Below the pieces are notes generated by a model. That model made no database searches. It was not told the origin of the DNA and worked only from the letters and a program-made list of their open reading frames with translations. 64,000 nucleotides of DNA, from positions 806,001 to 870,000 of the forward strand of contig JABTUS010000001.1 in assembly GCA_015075305.1 (NCBI GenBank), in the 5' to 3' direction. The position numbers and the translations under genes are program-made. Positions 46,198 through 55,803 of this stretch are shown here, piece by piece (within the stretch, counting starts at the first letter, position 1; every line of letters starts with the position of its first letter). Source of the stretch: Opitutaceae bacterium. Its GTDB lineage: Bacteria > Verrucomicrobiota > Verrucomicrobiia > Opitutales > Opitutaceae.

Positions 46198-48114
46198 ATG
46201 TCACCATTGGCATCCCTACCTCGACTGTTCGTCGCGTCACTCGTTTTCCTGACTGTCGCGAAGATTGCTTCATCCGCCGCGGAAAGGCCAAACATCATTT
46301 GGATCACGAACGAGGACATGAGTCCCAACCTTGGGTGCTACGGCGATCGCACTGCACACTCGCCAAATATCGACGCGTTTGCGAGGACCGCAGTGCGCTA
46401 CACCCGGGCGTTTTCTGCGGCTCCCGTTTGCTCGCCGTCGCGAGCAACGCTCATCACCGGTGTTTGCGCCAACTCGCTCGGCAACCCCCACCTGCGCTGC
46501 GAGTTCTCGCTGCCCGGGGGATTCGAGAGCTATGCCTGGCAACTTCGCCAGGCCGGGTACTACACGACGAACAACGTGAAGACCGACTACAATCTCAGGG
46601 ACGAGGCCGCCTATGTGCACAAATGGTGGAACGAATGCAGCGACCAGGCGCACTGGCGCAACCGCGCGCCCGGGCAGCCGTTCATGGCGGTCTTCAACAT
46701 CATGGACACGCACCAGTCGCGCACAAGCGCCTGGCCGGAGAAGCAGTTTGAGCGTGAGATCGGCAGCCAGCTCGCTCCAGGGGAGCGGGCCAATCCCGCC
46801 ACCGTCAATGTGCCGCTGTTCTATCCCGACACGCCCGCCTCAAGAAAGGCGATGGCGCGCTACTACGACTGCATCGCGGTCATGGATCACAAGGTCGGCG
46901 CGATCCTGCGGGAACTCGAGGCCGACGGACTCGCCGACGACACGATTGTGTTCTACTACTCCGATCACGGCATGGGAATGCCGCGCGGCAAACGGCTGCT
47001 GCACGACTCTGGCATGCATGTGCCGCTGCTCATCCATTTTCCAAAAAAGTGGGCGAAGTTCGCATCCGGAACTCCGGGTGGCACGGTCGATCGGCTGGTC
47101 TACTTTGTGGATTTCGCGCCGACACTGCTGAGTCTGGCCGGCGTGCCCATTCCCGGACACTTTCAGGGAACCGCATTTCTCGGACCCAAGGCGGGGCCCG
47201 CGCGACAGTATGTCTTTGGCGCGCGCGACAGAGTCGACGAAGCCTTCGACACCGCGCGTTCGGTGCGCGACGCGCGCTGGCTCTATATCCGGAACTTCCG
47301 CCCGCACCTTTCCTGGGCTCCTCCCGAGTCCTACTCCGACACAAGTCCCTTCCGCGTTGAACTGCTCGCCGAGGCCGCCGCCGGCCGCCTGGGCAAGGGT
47401 CCTACTGCATGGCTCGCCCCGACGCGGCCGCTGGAGGAACTCTACGACACCCAGGCCGATCCGTATCAGCTCAACAATCTCGCTGCCGATCCGAATCAGC
47501 GCGCGATCGTGTCCCGGATGCGCGGCGCGCTGCATGACTGGCTGATCGAGATTCGCGACGCGACGTTTGTCTCCGAAGAGGAGGTGATGGCTCATGCAGG
47601 AGGAGGTTCACCCTACACCTGGGTGCGCCAGGGCGATGACTACCCGCTCGAGCGCATACTGGAGGTCGCCGGGAAGGTCGGCGACCCAAAGGCGGTCGCC
47701 GCCCAGCGCAAATGGATTGGAGACAAGAACAGCGTCGTGCGCTACTGGGCGGCGGTCGGATTCTCCGCGAACAAGGACGGTGCACGGGCGGCTGAGAGCC
47801 AGCTGCTGCCGCTGCTCAAGGATCCCTCGGCCGCGGTGCGCATCGAGGCGGCGAGCGCACTGCTTGCGACCAAGGATGAGAAGGCCGCGGTCCAGACCCT
47901 CGTGCATGAAACCCTTGGCACCGATCTGAACGCGGCGCTGCATGCTGCGCGCACGCTGGAGCTTGCCGGCGAGCCGGCCCGTCCGTTCCTGTCACAGCTT
48001 CGCCCGCGTTATGAAGTGGCGAAGTCCCGGTGGCAGAAGGTCTATCTCGAGTACTACATTTCCATGGCGCTTGGATCGCTGATCACCCATCTCGACTCCA
48101 CCCCGAACCATTAG
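46198..48114 (+). CDS. Exported sulfatase (type I, S1 family) with C-terminal HEAT-like region
   Basis: 638 residues. ATG at 46198 gives a signal peptide (LFVASLVFLTVAKIASSA). The calcium/active-site strand is IIWITNEDMSPNLGCYGDR. The sulfatase signature C-x-P-S-R is in APVCSPSRATLITG; this cysteine would need maturation to formylglycine. FYYSDHGMGMPRGKRLLHDS holds the second metal residues. After about residue 450, repeated helices (AVRIEASALLAT-like) form a HEAT-type extension. It is followed 10 bp later by a second sulfatase. The substrate is unknown. Confidence 0.88.
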   Translation: MSPLASLPRLFVASLVFLTVAKIASSAAERPNIIWITNEDMSPNLGCYGDRTAHSPNIDAFARTAVRYTRAFSAAPVCSPSRATLITGVCANSLGNPHLRCEFSLPGGFESYAWQLRQAGYYTTNNVKTDYNLRDEAAYVHKWWNECSDQAHWRNRAPGQPFMAVFNIMDTHQSRTSAWPEKQFEREIGSQLAPGERANPATVNVPLFYPDTPASRKAMARYYDCIAVMDHKVGAILRELEADGLADDTIVFYYSDHGMGMPRGKRLLHDSGMHVPLLIHFPKKWAKFASGTPGGTVDRLVYFVDFAPTLLSLAGVPIPGHFQGTAFLGPKAGPARQYVFGARDRVDEAFDTARSVRDARWLYIRNFRPHLSWAPPESYSDTSPFRVELLAEAAAGRLGKGPTAWLAPTRPLEELYDTQADPYQLNNLAADPNQRAIVSRMRGALHDWLIEIRDATFVSEEEVMAHAGGGSPYTWVRQGDDYPLERILEVAGKVGDPKAVAAQRKWIGDKNSVVRYWAAVGFSANKDGARAAESQLLPLLKDPSAAVRIEAASALLATKDEKAAVQTLVHETLGTDLNAALHAARTLELAGEPARPFLSQLRPRYEVAKSRWQKVYLEYYISMALGSLITHLDSTPNH

Positions 48115-48124
48115 CCGCCGCATC

Positions 48125-49660
48125 ATGATGAGCATCCGTTTCGCCGCCTTTTTTCTCTTCTCCGCAGTTCTTGCATCAGCCGCGGGCTCCCGGCCCAACA
48201 TCCTCTTCATCTTTTCCGATGACCACGGATCGCAGGCAATCAGCGCCTACGGCGAGAAGCGCCACCTGATAAACACACCGAACATCGATCGCATCGCCAG
48301 CGAAGGCATCCGCTTCGATCGCTGTCTCGTCACCAATTCACTCTGCGGGCCGAGCCGGGCCACCGTGCTGACGGGAAAATACAGCCACCTCAACGGATTT
48401 TACAACAACACCAACAGCCGGTTCGACGGCAGCCAGCCCACCTTCCCCAAGCTGCTTCGCGCGGCCGGTTATCAGACGGCGCTCTTTGGCAAATGGCATC
48501 TTGTTTCAGATCCCACGGGGTTTGACTTTTGGGAGATCCTTCCCGACCAGGGCCAGTACTACAATCCGCCGATGATCCGCAATGGGAAGAAAGTCACGCT
48601 GCCGGGCTACGTGACGGACATCATCGCCGACGAGTCGATCGCCTGGCTCAAGGGTCGGGACAAGACGAAGCCGTTTCTTCTCATGGTTCAGAACAAGGCG
48701 CCCCATGGCGAATGGGCGCCGGCGCTGCGCGATCTCGATTGGGACCACGGGCGCGTGTATCCGGAACCGGATACACGCTTTGACGCCTATGACAACGACC
48801 GCGGGCTTGCCTGGCGCGATCAGGACATGAACCTCGCAAAGACGTTCAGCGAACGCCTGGCCAAGCTGATCACCCCTCCCTACCTGAACGCGGAACAGCG
48901 CGCGGTCTGGGACGCCTATTTCGGTCCGCGCAGCGCAGCCTTCCGCAAGGCGAATCCCACCGGCCGGGATCTGGTGCGCTGGAGGTACCAGAGCTACATG
49001 CATGACTACCTGGGCACGGTGAAGGGGATCGATGACAATGTCGGGCGCCTGCTGGCCGCCTTGGAGAAGGAAGGCCTGGCCGACAACACAATCGTCGTTT
49101 ATGCGAGCGACCAGGGTTTTTTCCTCGGCGAACACGGCTGGTACGACAAACGCTGGGTGCTGGAGGAATCCGTGCGCACGCCGCTTGTGCTCCGCTGGCC
49201 CGGCACGGTCAAGCCCGGCAGCACCAATGGGGATATGGTCTCCTTGCTGGATGTCGCCCAGACATTCCTCGAAGCGGCCGGGGTGCCGGCGCCATCGGAC
49301 ATGCAGGGCCGCAGCTTTGTGCCGCTGTTGCGAGGCGAACACCCCGCAGACTGGCGCAAATCGTTCTACTATCATTTCTACGAGTTCCCGAAACCGAACC
49401 GAGTGCGACCGCATGAAGCCATCATCACTCAGCGTTACAAACTCGCCCACTACCATGGCGACGTCGACGACTGGGAACTCTACGATCTCCAGCGCAACCC
49501 TGAGGAAACCAGGAACTATTTTCATGATCCCGAGTACCGGCAGGTGATCCAAGACCTGCGGACCGAACTCGATCGCCTGCGGCTTGTTTACCACGTGCCG
49601 AAAACCGCCCCACGATCCGCGTACGGCAACGAGGCTTTCCCGGGAGAGAAGCGCAGGTAG
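48125..49660 (+). CDS. Exported sulfatase (type I, S1 family)
   Basis: 511 residues with leader MMSIRFAAFFLFSAVLASAA. NILFIFSDDHGSQAISAYGE carries the calcium-binding aspartates. The signature is SLCGPSRATVLTGKYSH (C-x-P-S-R). GKWHLVSDPTGFDFW, VYASDQGFFLGEHGWYDKRW and YDLQRNPEETRNYF are typical of choline-sulfatase/heparan-like S1 enzymes. Only 10 bp separate it from the upstream sulfatase, so they are probably one transcript acting on one sulfated glycan. Confidence 0.9.
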   Translation: MMSIRFAAFFLFSAVLASAAGSRPNILFIFSDDHGSQAISAYGEKRHLINTPNIDRIASEGIRFDRCLVTNSLCGPSRATVLTGKYSHLNGFYNNTNSRFDGSQPTFPKLLRAAGYQTALFGKWHLVSDPTGFDFWEILPDQGQYYNPPMIRNGKKVTLPGYVTDIIADESIAWLKGRDKTKPFLLMVQNKAPHGEWAPALRDLDWDHGRVYPEPDTRFDAYDNDRGLAWRDQDMNLAKTFSERLAKLITPPYLNAEQRAVWDAYFGPRSAAFRKANPTGRDLVRWRYQSYMHDYLGTVKGIDDNVGRLLAALEKEGLADNTIVVYASDQGFFLGEHGWYDKRWVLEESVRTPLVLRWPGTVKPGSTNGDMVSLLDVAQTFLEAAGVPAPSDMQGRSFVPLLRGEHPADWRKSFYYHFYEFPKPNRVRPHEAIITQRYKLAHYHGDVDDWELYDLQRNPEETRNYFHDPEYRQVIQDLRTELDRLRLVYHVPKTAPRSAYGNEAFPGEKRR

Positions 49661-49671
49661 ACCGACGATCC

Positions 49672-49696
49672 GGGCACGACGGAGCGTGCCTCTCCA
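49672..49696. repeat. Dispersed intergenic repeat, unit 3
   Basis: GGCACGACGGAGCGTGCCTC resembles the repeats at 27161-27197 and 27311-27346. It sits between the sulfatase and the sigma factor gene. Confidence 0.45.
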
Positions 49697-49834
49697 GATC
49701 GATGAGATGATTGGTCGCCGACCGCTGGTCTCTGAAACCTGATCCATATCCGGCTCCATCGATGCGCAAACTCGAAGGCATTTCATCTCGCCTGCTCCTC
49801 GGGGCTGAGGCAGAAACACGTACTGATCCTCCCT

Positions 49835-50374
49835 GTGCCACCGCAAGATCCAGAAGAGGCTGAATGGTTTGCCGCTGAACTCCGGCCGCACGAGCCAATG
49901 CTGCGCGCCTGGCTCCGATCGCATTTCCGCGCGGCTGATCAGATCGATGATGTGATCCAGGAGGCCTATCTGCGTGTTCTCCGGGCACGCGCGCAGGGGG
50001 AGGTGCGCGCGCCCAAGGCCTTTCTTTTCGTCACGGCGCGCAACCTCATGCTCATGCACCTTCGGCACTGCGAGGTCACCCGAATAGATCCTTTAACGGA
50101 ACGGGACTTCGAGGGCATCTTGGATGACAGGGCCGACGTCGCCGCCGAGGTGGCTCGCTCCCAGGAACTCGAAATGCTCACCCAAGCCATCCAATCACTC
50201 CCGACGCGCTGCCGCCAGATCCTCACGCTGCGGAAGATTTATGGGCTTTCGCAGAAGGAGGTCGCTGCGGAGCTCGGCATTTCCGAGCATACCGTCGAAG
50301 CGCAGGGCACGATCGCGCTGCGCAAACTCGGCGAGTTTTTCGCCGGCCGCGGCATCGCCCCCCCACCCCGATGA
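49835..50374 (+). CDS. ECF-type RNA polymerase sigma factor
   Basis: 179 residues from GTG 49835. Region 2 is in AADQIDDVIQEAYLRVLRAR, with FLFVTARNLMLMHLR. Region 4 is CRQILTLRKIYGLSQKEVAA, then ELGISEHTVEAQ. This matches FecI-like ECF sigmas. The stop overlaps the next ATG (ATGA at 50371). The gene order sigma, FecR, STN-type receptor marks a cell-surface signalling system in which substrate binding at the receptor releases the sigma factor. Confidence 0.88.
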   Translation: MPPQDPEEAEWFAAELRPHEPMLRAWLRSHFRAADQIDDVIQEAYLRVLRARAQGEVRAPKAFLFVTARNLMLMHLRHCEVTRIDPLTERDFEGILDDRADVAAEVARSQELEMLTQAIQSLPTRCRQILTLRKIYGLSQKEVAAELGISEHTVEAQGTIALRKLGEFFAGRGIAPPPR

Positions 50375-51402
50375 ACGACGCGCGAAAACACTCATCCACG
50401 AATGCGATCGAGGATCAGGCCGCCGCCTGGGTGCTCCGGGAGGATCGCGGTCTCTCCGCGGTGGAGCAGGACGAACTTCTGCACTGGCTCTCGCTCGATT
50501 CGCGCCACGGCGAGTCGCTTTCAAGGCAGCGCCAGAACTGGCGTCGCCTGGATCTGCTCGGCCAGTGGAAGCCCGAGCACAGTCTTCGGCCCAATCGTGA
50601 CCTGCTGGCACCGCATGAATCCATGCGAATCACGCCTACACGATTCCCTGGGAGAAACGCGATTTTCGCGCTGGCTGCCTCAGTGACAATTGTGTTCGCC
50701 GGGTTTGCGCTTTGGCTGCGTTTGAAGCCAGACGGAGCCGCTGGCAATCCTTCAACAATCGCGGCCATTGAGACGCGCTCACTGCCGGACGGCTCCCATG
50801 TTGAACTCAATCGAGGCGCGGTGCTCACCGCAATGTACACGGCAACTGAGCGAAACGTGCGGCTCGAGCACGGCGAGGCGCATTTCAGCGTCAAAAAGGA
50901 TGCAGCGCGGCCCTTCATTGTTTCCGCAGGCGGCGTGAACGTGCGTGCAATCGGGACGGCCTTCAATGTCCGCCTCGGGGGGCGGGCGGTGGAAGTCCTG
51001 GTGACCGAAGGCCGCGTGCGCGTCGATCAACGCGAAGGCCCATCCGGCGAAAGGATGGTTGTCGTCCCGGAGCTTGAGCGGGGTGAGCGCACAGTCGTCC
51101 CGCTTGAGCCTGCGGCGGCACCGCAGGTCGCCGTCGTGACGCCTGAGGAAATGGACCAGTTTCTTGCCTGGCAACCCCGCATGCTGGAATTCACATCGGC
51201 ACCACTCCGCAGCGTGGTTGCTGAATTCAACCGCCGCAACACGCCTATTCACCTGCTGGTCATGGATTCCGATCTGGCCGAGATCGAGGTGAGCGCCTCA
51301 CTGCGCTCGGACAATGTGGAGGGCTTTCTCCGGCTGCTCGAAGCGGGCTTCGGCGTGCGGGTGCAGCGGCAGGGAGAGATAATTCGCCTGAACCGACCCT
51401 GA
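50371..51402 (+). CDS. FecR-like transmembrane anti-sigma/sensor protein
   Basis: 343 residues. The N-terminal DUF4880-like part (IEDQAAAWVLREDRGLSAVE, QDELLHWLSLDSRH) is cytoplasmic. One membrane helix (IFALAASVTIVFAGFALWLR) is near residue 100. The FecR domain is AAIETRSLPDGSHVELNRGA, VRLEHGEAHFSVKKDAARPF and VRAIGTAFNVRL. The last 70 residues (LEFTSAPLRSVVAEFNRRN..EGFLRLLEAGFGVRVQ) form an STN-like fold. It translates with the sigma factor (4-bp overlap). Confidence 0.88.
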   Translation: MNDARKHSSTNAIEDQAAAWVLREDRGLSAVEQDELLHWLSLDSRHGESLSRQRQNWRRLDLLGQWKPEHSLRPNRDLLAPHESMRITPTRFPGRNAIFALAASVTIVFAGFALWLRLKPDGAAGNPSTIAAIETRSLPDGSHVELNRGAVLTAMYTATERNVRLEHGEAHFSVKKDAARPFIVSAGGVNVRAIGTAFNVRLGGRAVEVLVTEGRVRVDQREGPSGERMVVVPELERGERTVVPLEPAAAPQVAVVTPEEMDQFLAWQPRMLEFTSAPLRSVVAEFNRRNTPIHLLVMDSDLAEIEVSASLRSDNVEGFLRLLEAGFGVRVQRQGEIIRLNRP

Positions 51403-51507
51403 CGCCGCCGAATGGACAAACCAAGCACCGGGTCAACTTTCAGGAAATCGGTCAGGAAGCGTTAGCGGAAATCCGGGCAGACGGCATCTCGGGTGTTAGA
51501 CCCAGCC

Positions 51508-54500
51508 ATGAGATCCCTTCCCCTTGCCTTGCTCCATCGCGCAAGATCATTGCGCGCCGCCTTCCTCATTGCCTCGCTGACAATCTACGCAGACGCGTTT
51601 GCCGCATCCCAGGGAAAGATCACTTTTGATCTGCCGGCAGGCGAGGCAAGCCAGACACTCAAACAGTTCGCGCAGCAGGCCCAGCGGGAGATTCTGTTTC
51701 CCGTCCAGCCCGTGGGCGGTGTGCAGACCAACGACGTCCACGGGGAGTTCAGCGTAGGCGAGGCGCTCGACCGGCTGCTCAGTGGCACGGAGCTGACGGC
51801 GCTAGTGGACACCAAGACGGGTGCGATTGTCATCAAGCGCGTGTCGAGCCCAAACGCCCCAAGCCGCCCCGCTGAGCGCGAGGCGGCGCAAGGTGCGGAG
51901 ACTCGTCCATCACGGGGTGCCGCCGGCACGAACGAGTTGCGCGTCGTAAAACTCGAAAAACTCGAGGTCACAGGCACACGACTGCATGGACTCCTTGCCG
52001 GAGCGACGGCGCAGCCCGTGCTGTCCCTGAACAGCCGCGACATTGACCGGACCGGCGCGCAGTCACTCGGAGACCTCTTCCGCTATATTCCCCAAGTGTC
52101 CAGTTTCACGCTCGGTCAGTCGGTGACCCGCCCCAGCGGCTTTGCTCAAGCGGTTGGCGGCCCTCCGATTCCGAACTACAACGCCTTGAACAATGGTGCA
52201 TCCGGTCGCGTAACCGCCACATTGCGAGGTACTGCCGGTGACGGCACACTGCTGCTTGTCGACGGCGTACGTGTGCCAAAGAACAACCAGGCCAGCGGCG
52301 GGGATGGATACGACCTGAATGGCATTCCCCTGGCAGCCATCGACCGCGTCGAGGTTCTCCTCGATGGCGCCAGTTCCATCTATGGTGCGGACGCCATCGG
52401 CGGGGTCATCAACATCATCCTGAAGAAGAACTATCGGGGAAGCGAGCTGCGCCTGGGTTATGAGAACACCTTCGACCGCGACGCCGGTGTGCGCACGGCA
52501 AGCATCACCCACGGTTTCGGCAGCGGCAGGCTGCGCGGCCTCGCAACCCTCTCCTACGAGGACTCCAACAGCATGGCGTTGCGCGATCGTGCCCTCACAG
52601 CGAGTTCTGACCGAAGGCCTTTCGGAGGGCAGGATCTGCGCGGAACCATTGTTGGTGGAGCCGGACGGGTGTCGCGCACCGGGACCGTTCCACTGCCGGG
52701 CTTGACCGCCACATCTGCCGCTGTGCCCTCCGGAACTTCCGGCACAGGTTTGACGGTGGCAAACTATGCCAGCTCCGGCCCCATACCCGAGCCCGGTGAT
52801 CTGGCGCAGTTTCAAGACTACAGCTCCGAGTACACCCGCAAGAGCGCCGTGATCAAACTGAGTTATGACTTCGCGAAATACCTGGAAGCCTACACCCATG
52901 TGCGCGCGGGACAGAACCGCAATGAACTCGCCCCCCAGCCCATTCAGGCGAGCCTTACCATTCCCGCTGGCTACCCCGGAAATCCGTTTGGCATACCGAT
53001 CCTACTTTCGAAGTACCTCTACGACATCGCGCCCGTGCGGACATCAATCAATGATTCGTTCCTGGCGACACTGGGCGTGCGAGGTCAGCTTCCGCGGGAC
53101 TGGCACTATGATGCCTCCATCAGCTTTGTCCGTGGGCACACCAGAGCTGATGCATCCGCCGGACCGTCAATCACAGCCGCGTTGTTCAATGCGGCTGTTG
53201 CCGCGGGACAGACTCCGAATCTCTTCTACGACAGCACGCGCATTCCGAATCCGAACGCCCCCGGAGTGATCGAATCCCTCACGACCCCGGCGCGCGACGA
53301 GGAGGTCACGGAGGATTGGATTTACTCGGCCCAGCTCGATGGCCCGGTCTTCACATTGCCCGCCGGCAAGATCGTCGTCGCCGGAGGTGTTGAATTTCGT
53401 GAGGAATACACGGACTTCCCCCTGCGCTCCGCCACCGACAATGTTTCGGCGCGAGCTTCAAACCAGGAGGTGAGGGCCTTCTTCAGTGAGGTAAACGTGC
53501 CTGTTTTTGCTCCAGCACAGAAGCTGCCTCTCCTCGACCAACTGAACCTCTCGGGATCGTTCCGGCGCGAAGCGTACACTTCCGGCGGAAGCTCCTCGAA
53601 TCCCCGGGGGGGCGTGGCCTTTCGTCCCATTAAATGGCTCCTGCTGCGAGGCAGCTACGGCACGGGCTTCAAGGTGCCAACCCTGCTGCAGACCAACCAG
53701 CCGGTTCTCTCCAGTACATTTCGCTTTTCAGGCAGCGTTGATCCCCTCCGTGGCAACGAGCCTCAAACCTCCTTCATAACCCGCACCACGGGAGGCAATC
53801 CCAACCTTCGTCCGGAGAAGTCCGAAAACACCAGCTTCGGTTTCGTCCTGGAGGCGCCGATGGTCAAGGGGTTGTCCTTCTCCGTTGACTGGTTCGACAA
53901 CAAGTTCATCGACCGCATCACGCTACCCGCATTTGAACAAATGCTCCAGCACTTCCCGGAGCGCGTGACCCGCGGCCCCAACCGACCCGGAGACCAGGCA
54001 GGCTGGCCCGGCCCGGTGACGGCCATAGACTACCGCAATGTAAACCTCGCTTACAGCGAGGTGAGCGGCTGTGACGTGAGTGCGAAGTACGACCGCACAA
54101 CTCCGCTGGGAGAGGTGCTCGTCAATCTCACCGTCACAAAATATGCGAAGAATGTTTTCGTCGCGGCGCCCAACGCTCCTCCTTCCTCCAATGTGAACAC
54201 GGACAGCCTGCCAGTTCAGGTGAGCGGCGCAGCGTTCCTGAACCGTGGCGCCTGGGGAACCGGCGCACTCGCCACCTATCGCGCTGCCAGTCGCTTCCTG
54301 CCCACCGTCACCGCCACGCCCTCCGCGATTCGCTGGGACTGGCAGTTCAGCTACGACTTCGACAAATCGGCCTGGCTGAAGACGCACGGGGCCGGATGGC
54401 TCGGGAGAGCTCTCAAAGGCGTCAAGGCCAGCCTGACTGTCTTCAACGTATTCAACACGGAGCCGCCGCTCGACTACCTCTATCTGCCGGACAACACCAC

Positions 54501-54552
54501 GCTCGACGCGCGCCTGCGTCGCTACGGCCTCTCACTGCGCAAACAATTCTGA
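51508..54552 (+). CDS. TonB-dependent receptor with N-terminal STN signalling domain
   Basis: 1,014 residues from ATG 51508. After a leader (LRAAFLIASLTIYADAFA) comes a secretin/TonB STN domain (ITFDLPAGEASQTLKQFAQQ, FSVGEALDRLLSGTEL). The plug has SRDIDRTGAQSLGDLFRYIP, LLLVDGVRVPKNNQ and VEVLLDGASSIYGADAIGG. The barrel ends ARLRRYGLSLRKQF with a terminal phenylalanine. The STN domain talks to the FecR protein encoded just upstream. The gene is complete, in contrast with the two receptors at 17.7-23.4 kb. The transported ligand is unknown. Confidence 0.9.
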   Translation: MRSLPLALLHRARSLRAAFLIASLTIYADAFAASQGKITFDLPAGEASQTLKQFAQQAQREILFPVQPVGGVQTNDVHGEFSVGEALDRLLSGTELTALVDTKTGAIVIKRVSSPNAPSRPAEREAAQGAETRPSRGAAGTNELRVVKLEKLEVTGTRLHGLLAGATAQPVLSLNSRDIDRTGAQSLGDLFRYIPQVSSFTLGQSVTRPSGFAQAVGGPPIPNYNALNNGASGRVTATLRGTAGDGTLLLVDGVRVPKNNQASGGDGYDLNGIPLAAIDRVEVLLDGASSIYGADAIGGVINIILKKNYRGSELRLGYENTFDRDAGVRTASITHGFGSGRLRGLATLSYEDSNSMALRDRALTASSDRRPFGGQDLRGTIVGGAGRVSRTGTVPLPGLTATSAAVPSGTSGTGLTVANYASSGPIPEPGDLAQFQDYSSEYTRKSAVIKLSYDFAKYLEAYTHVRAGQNRNELAPQPIQASLTIPAGYPGNPFGIPILLSKYLYDIAPVRTSINDSFLATLGVRGQLPRDWHYDASISFVRGHTRADASAGPSITAALFNAAVAAGQTPNLFYDSTRIPNPNAPGVIESLTTPARDEEVTEDWIYSAQLDGPVFTLPAGKIVVAGGVEFREEYTDFPLRSATDNVSARASNQEVRAFFSEVNVPVFAPAQKLPLLDQLNLSGSFRREAYTSGGSSSNPRGGVAFRPIKWLLLRGSYGTGFKVPTLLQTNQPVLSSTFRFSGSVDPLRGNEPQTSFITRTTGGNPNLRPEKSENTSFGFVLEAPMVKGLSFSVDWFDNKFIDRITLPAFEQMLQHFPERVTRGPNRPGDQAGWPGPVTAIDYRNVNLAYSEVSGCDVSAKYDRTTPLGEVLVNLTVTKYAKNVFVAAPNAPPSSNVNTDSLPVQVSGAAFLNRGAWGTGALATYRAASRFLPTVTATPSAIRWDWQFSYDFDKSAWLKTHGAGWLGRALKGVKASLTVFNVFNTEPPLDYLYLPDNTTLDARLRRYGLSLRKQF

Positions 54553-54562
54553 ATACAACGCC

Positions 54563-55798
54563 ATGAAATCCCTTGCCTGCTGTCTGCTCTGTCTGACCTT
54601 CGCATGCGTCAGTGCGGCCGTTGCCGCTGATGCCGCCGGAGAGCTTACTGCTCTCAAGGCACTGGTGTCCGAAAAACCCCCTGCCGGTTTTTCCAGCAAT
54701 TCGGCCCGGTTCCGCTGGAATCTCGAACGTGGCAACGCCATCGCAGCCGCCGCCGAAAACTTCATGACCAATCATCCCACCGACCCCCGTCGCTGGGAGG
54801 CTGCGGTCATCCTGCTCTCGCGGACCCGTGCATTCGTCAAGGCCATTGACGAGGCCAAGCTCGACCAGACCAGGCCTGGAACCGTGGTCATGGGTTCCAT
54901 CACCTACGACCATGAAGCCCAGGCGGACTGGCGCCGGCGTATGGAGGAGCTGGACACCCAGTGTGCTGCAGCCACTGACATGACAGCAGAAGTCCGCAAG
55001 GAATACGAACTGGGCGCAGTCATACGGCACATGACCTCAGCCGGAATGATCGGCGCGGGCGCCAGAGTGAGCCCCGGAAAGCCTGCGACCAAGGTGGACC
55101 CGGCCGAATCTGCCGCGCTTCTCGCAAAGCTGCACGCTGAACTCGACCATGTCATTGCCGCCTATCCGGATGACCCGCTCACGACCTCGGCTTTCGACCG
55201 CTTCGTCAACCTGTACCGACGCTCGGGCGCCTCGATCGAAAGGGTCAACGCGCTGCTGGAATCCTATGTCGACGCACCCAGCGAGGGCATCCGCAACATC
55301 GTCGAAGCAGGCCTGACTTTGCAGAAGGCTCAGATGCAGCCGCTCGACTGGAAATTCACCGCAGCCGACGGCCGCCAAGTCGATCTAACCCAGCTCCGCG
55401 GCAAGGTTGTACTGATCGATTTCTGGGCCACCTGGTGCAAACCCTGCATTGCCGAAATCCCGAACATCGTCGCCACCTATCAGAAGTTTCATGAGCGCGG
55501 ATTTGAGGTTGTTGGAATTTCCCTCGAGCAGGCCGGAGTGACGCCTGAGACTGGCGCTGATGCGGCCCAGATGAAGCTGGCGGCGGCGCGCCGCAAGCTT
55601 CTGGATTTCACGGCGAAGCACGGCATGCCGTGGCCCCAGTATTTTGACGGCAGTGGATGGAAAAATCCATACACTGCAAAATACGGCATTCGTGGAATCC
55701 CCCGAATGTTCCTGCTCGATCGTGAAGGCAAGGTTGTGACCATGGACGCCCGGGGACCGAAGCTCGAAACCGAGCTCAAGCGACTGTTGAACCGCTGA
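54563..55798 (+). CDS. Exported TlpA-like thioredoxin-fold protein 1
   Basis: 411 residues, leader MKSLACCLLCLTFACVSAAV. A long helical N-terminal region of about 260 residues precedes a TlpA/AhpC-type domain: KFTAADGRQVDLTQLRGKVV, then IDFWATWCKPCIAEIPNIVA with the CxxC pair, and YGIRGIPRMFLLDREGKVV with the cis-proline. It starts 11 bp after the receptor stop. Such proteins follow SusC-like receptors in many Verrucomicrobiota and Bacteroidota loci, but their role there is not established. Confidence 0.85.
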   Translation: MKSLACCLLCLTFACVSAAVAADAAGELTALKALVSEKPPAGFSSNSARFRWNLERGNAIAAAAENFMTNHPTDPRRWEAAVILLSRTRAFVKAIDEAKLDQTRPGTVVMGSITYDHEAQADWRRRMEELDTQCAAATDMTAEVRKEYELGAVIRHMTSAGMIGAGARVSPGKPATKVDPAESAALLAKLHAELDHVIAAYPDDPLTTSAFDRFVNLYRRSGASIERVNALLESYVDAPSEGIRNIVEAGLTLQKAQMQPLDWKFTAADGRQVDLTQLRGKVVLIDFWATWCKPCIAEIPNIVATYQKFHERGFEVVGISLEQAGVTPETGADAAQMKLAAARRKLLDFTAKHGMPWPQYFDGSGWKNPYTAKYGIRGIPRMFLLDREGKVVTMDARGPKLETELKRLLNR

Positions 55799-55803
55799 CC
55801 GCC

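Noticed and set aside
48506-50068. A 520-residue minus-strand open frame
   Set aside because: Antisense shadow of the second sulfatase and the sigma gene. No recognisable motif.
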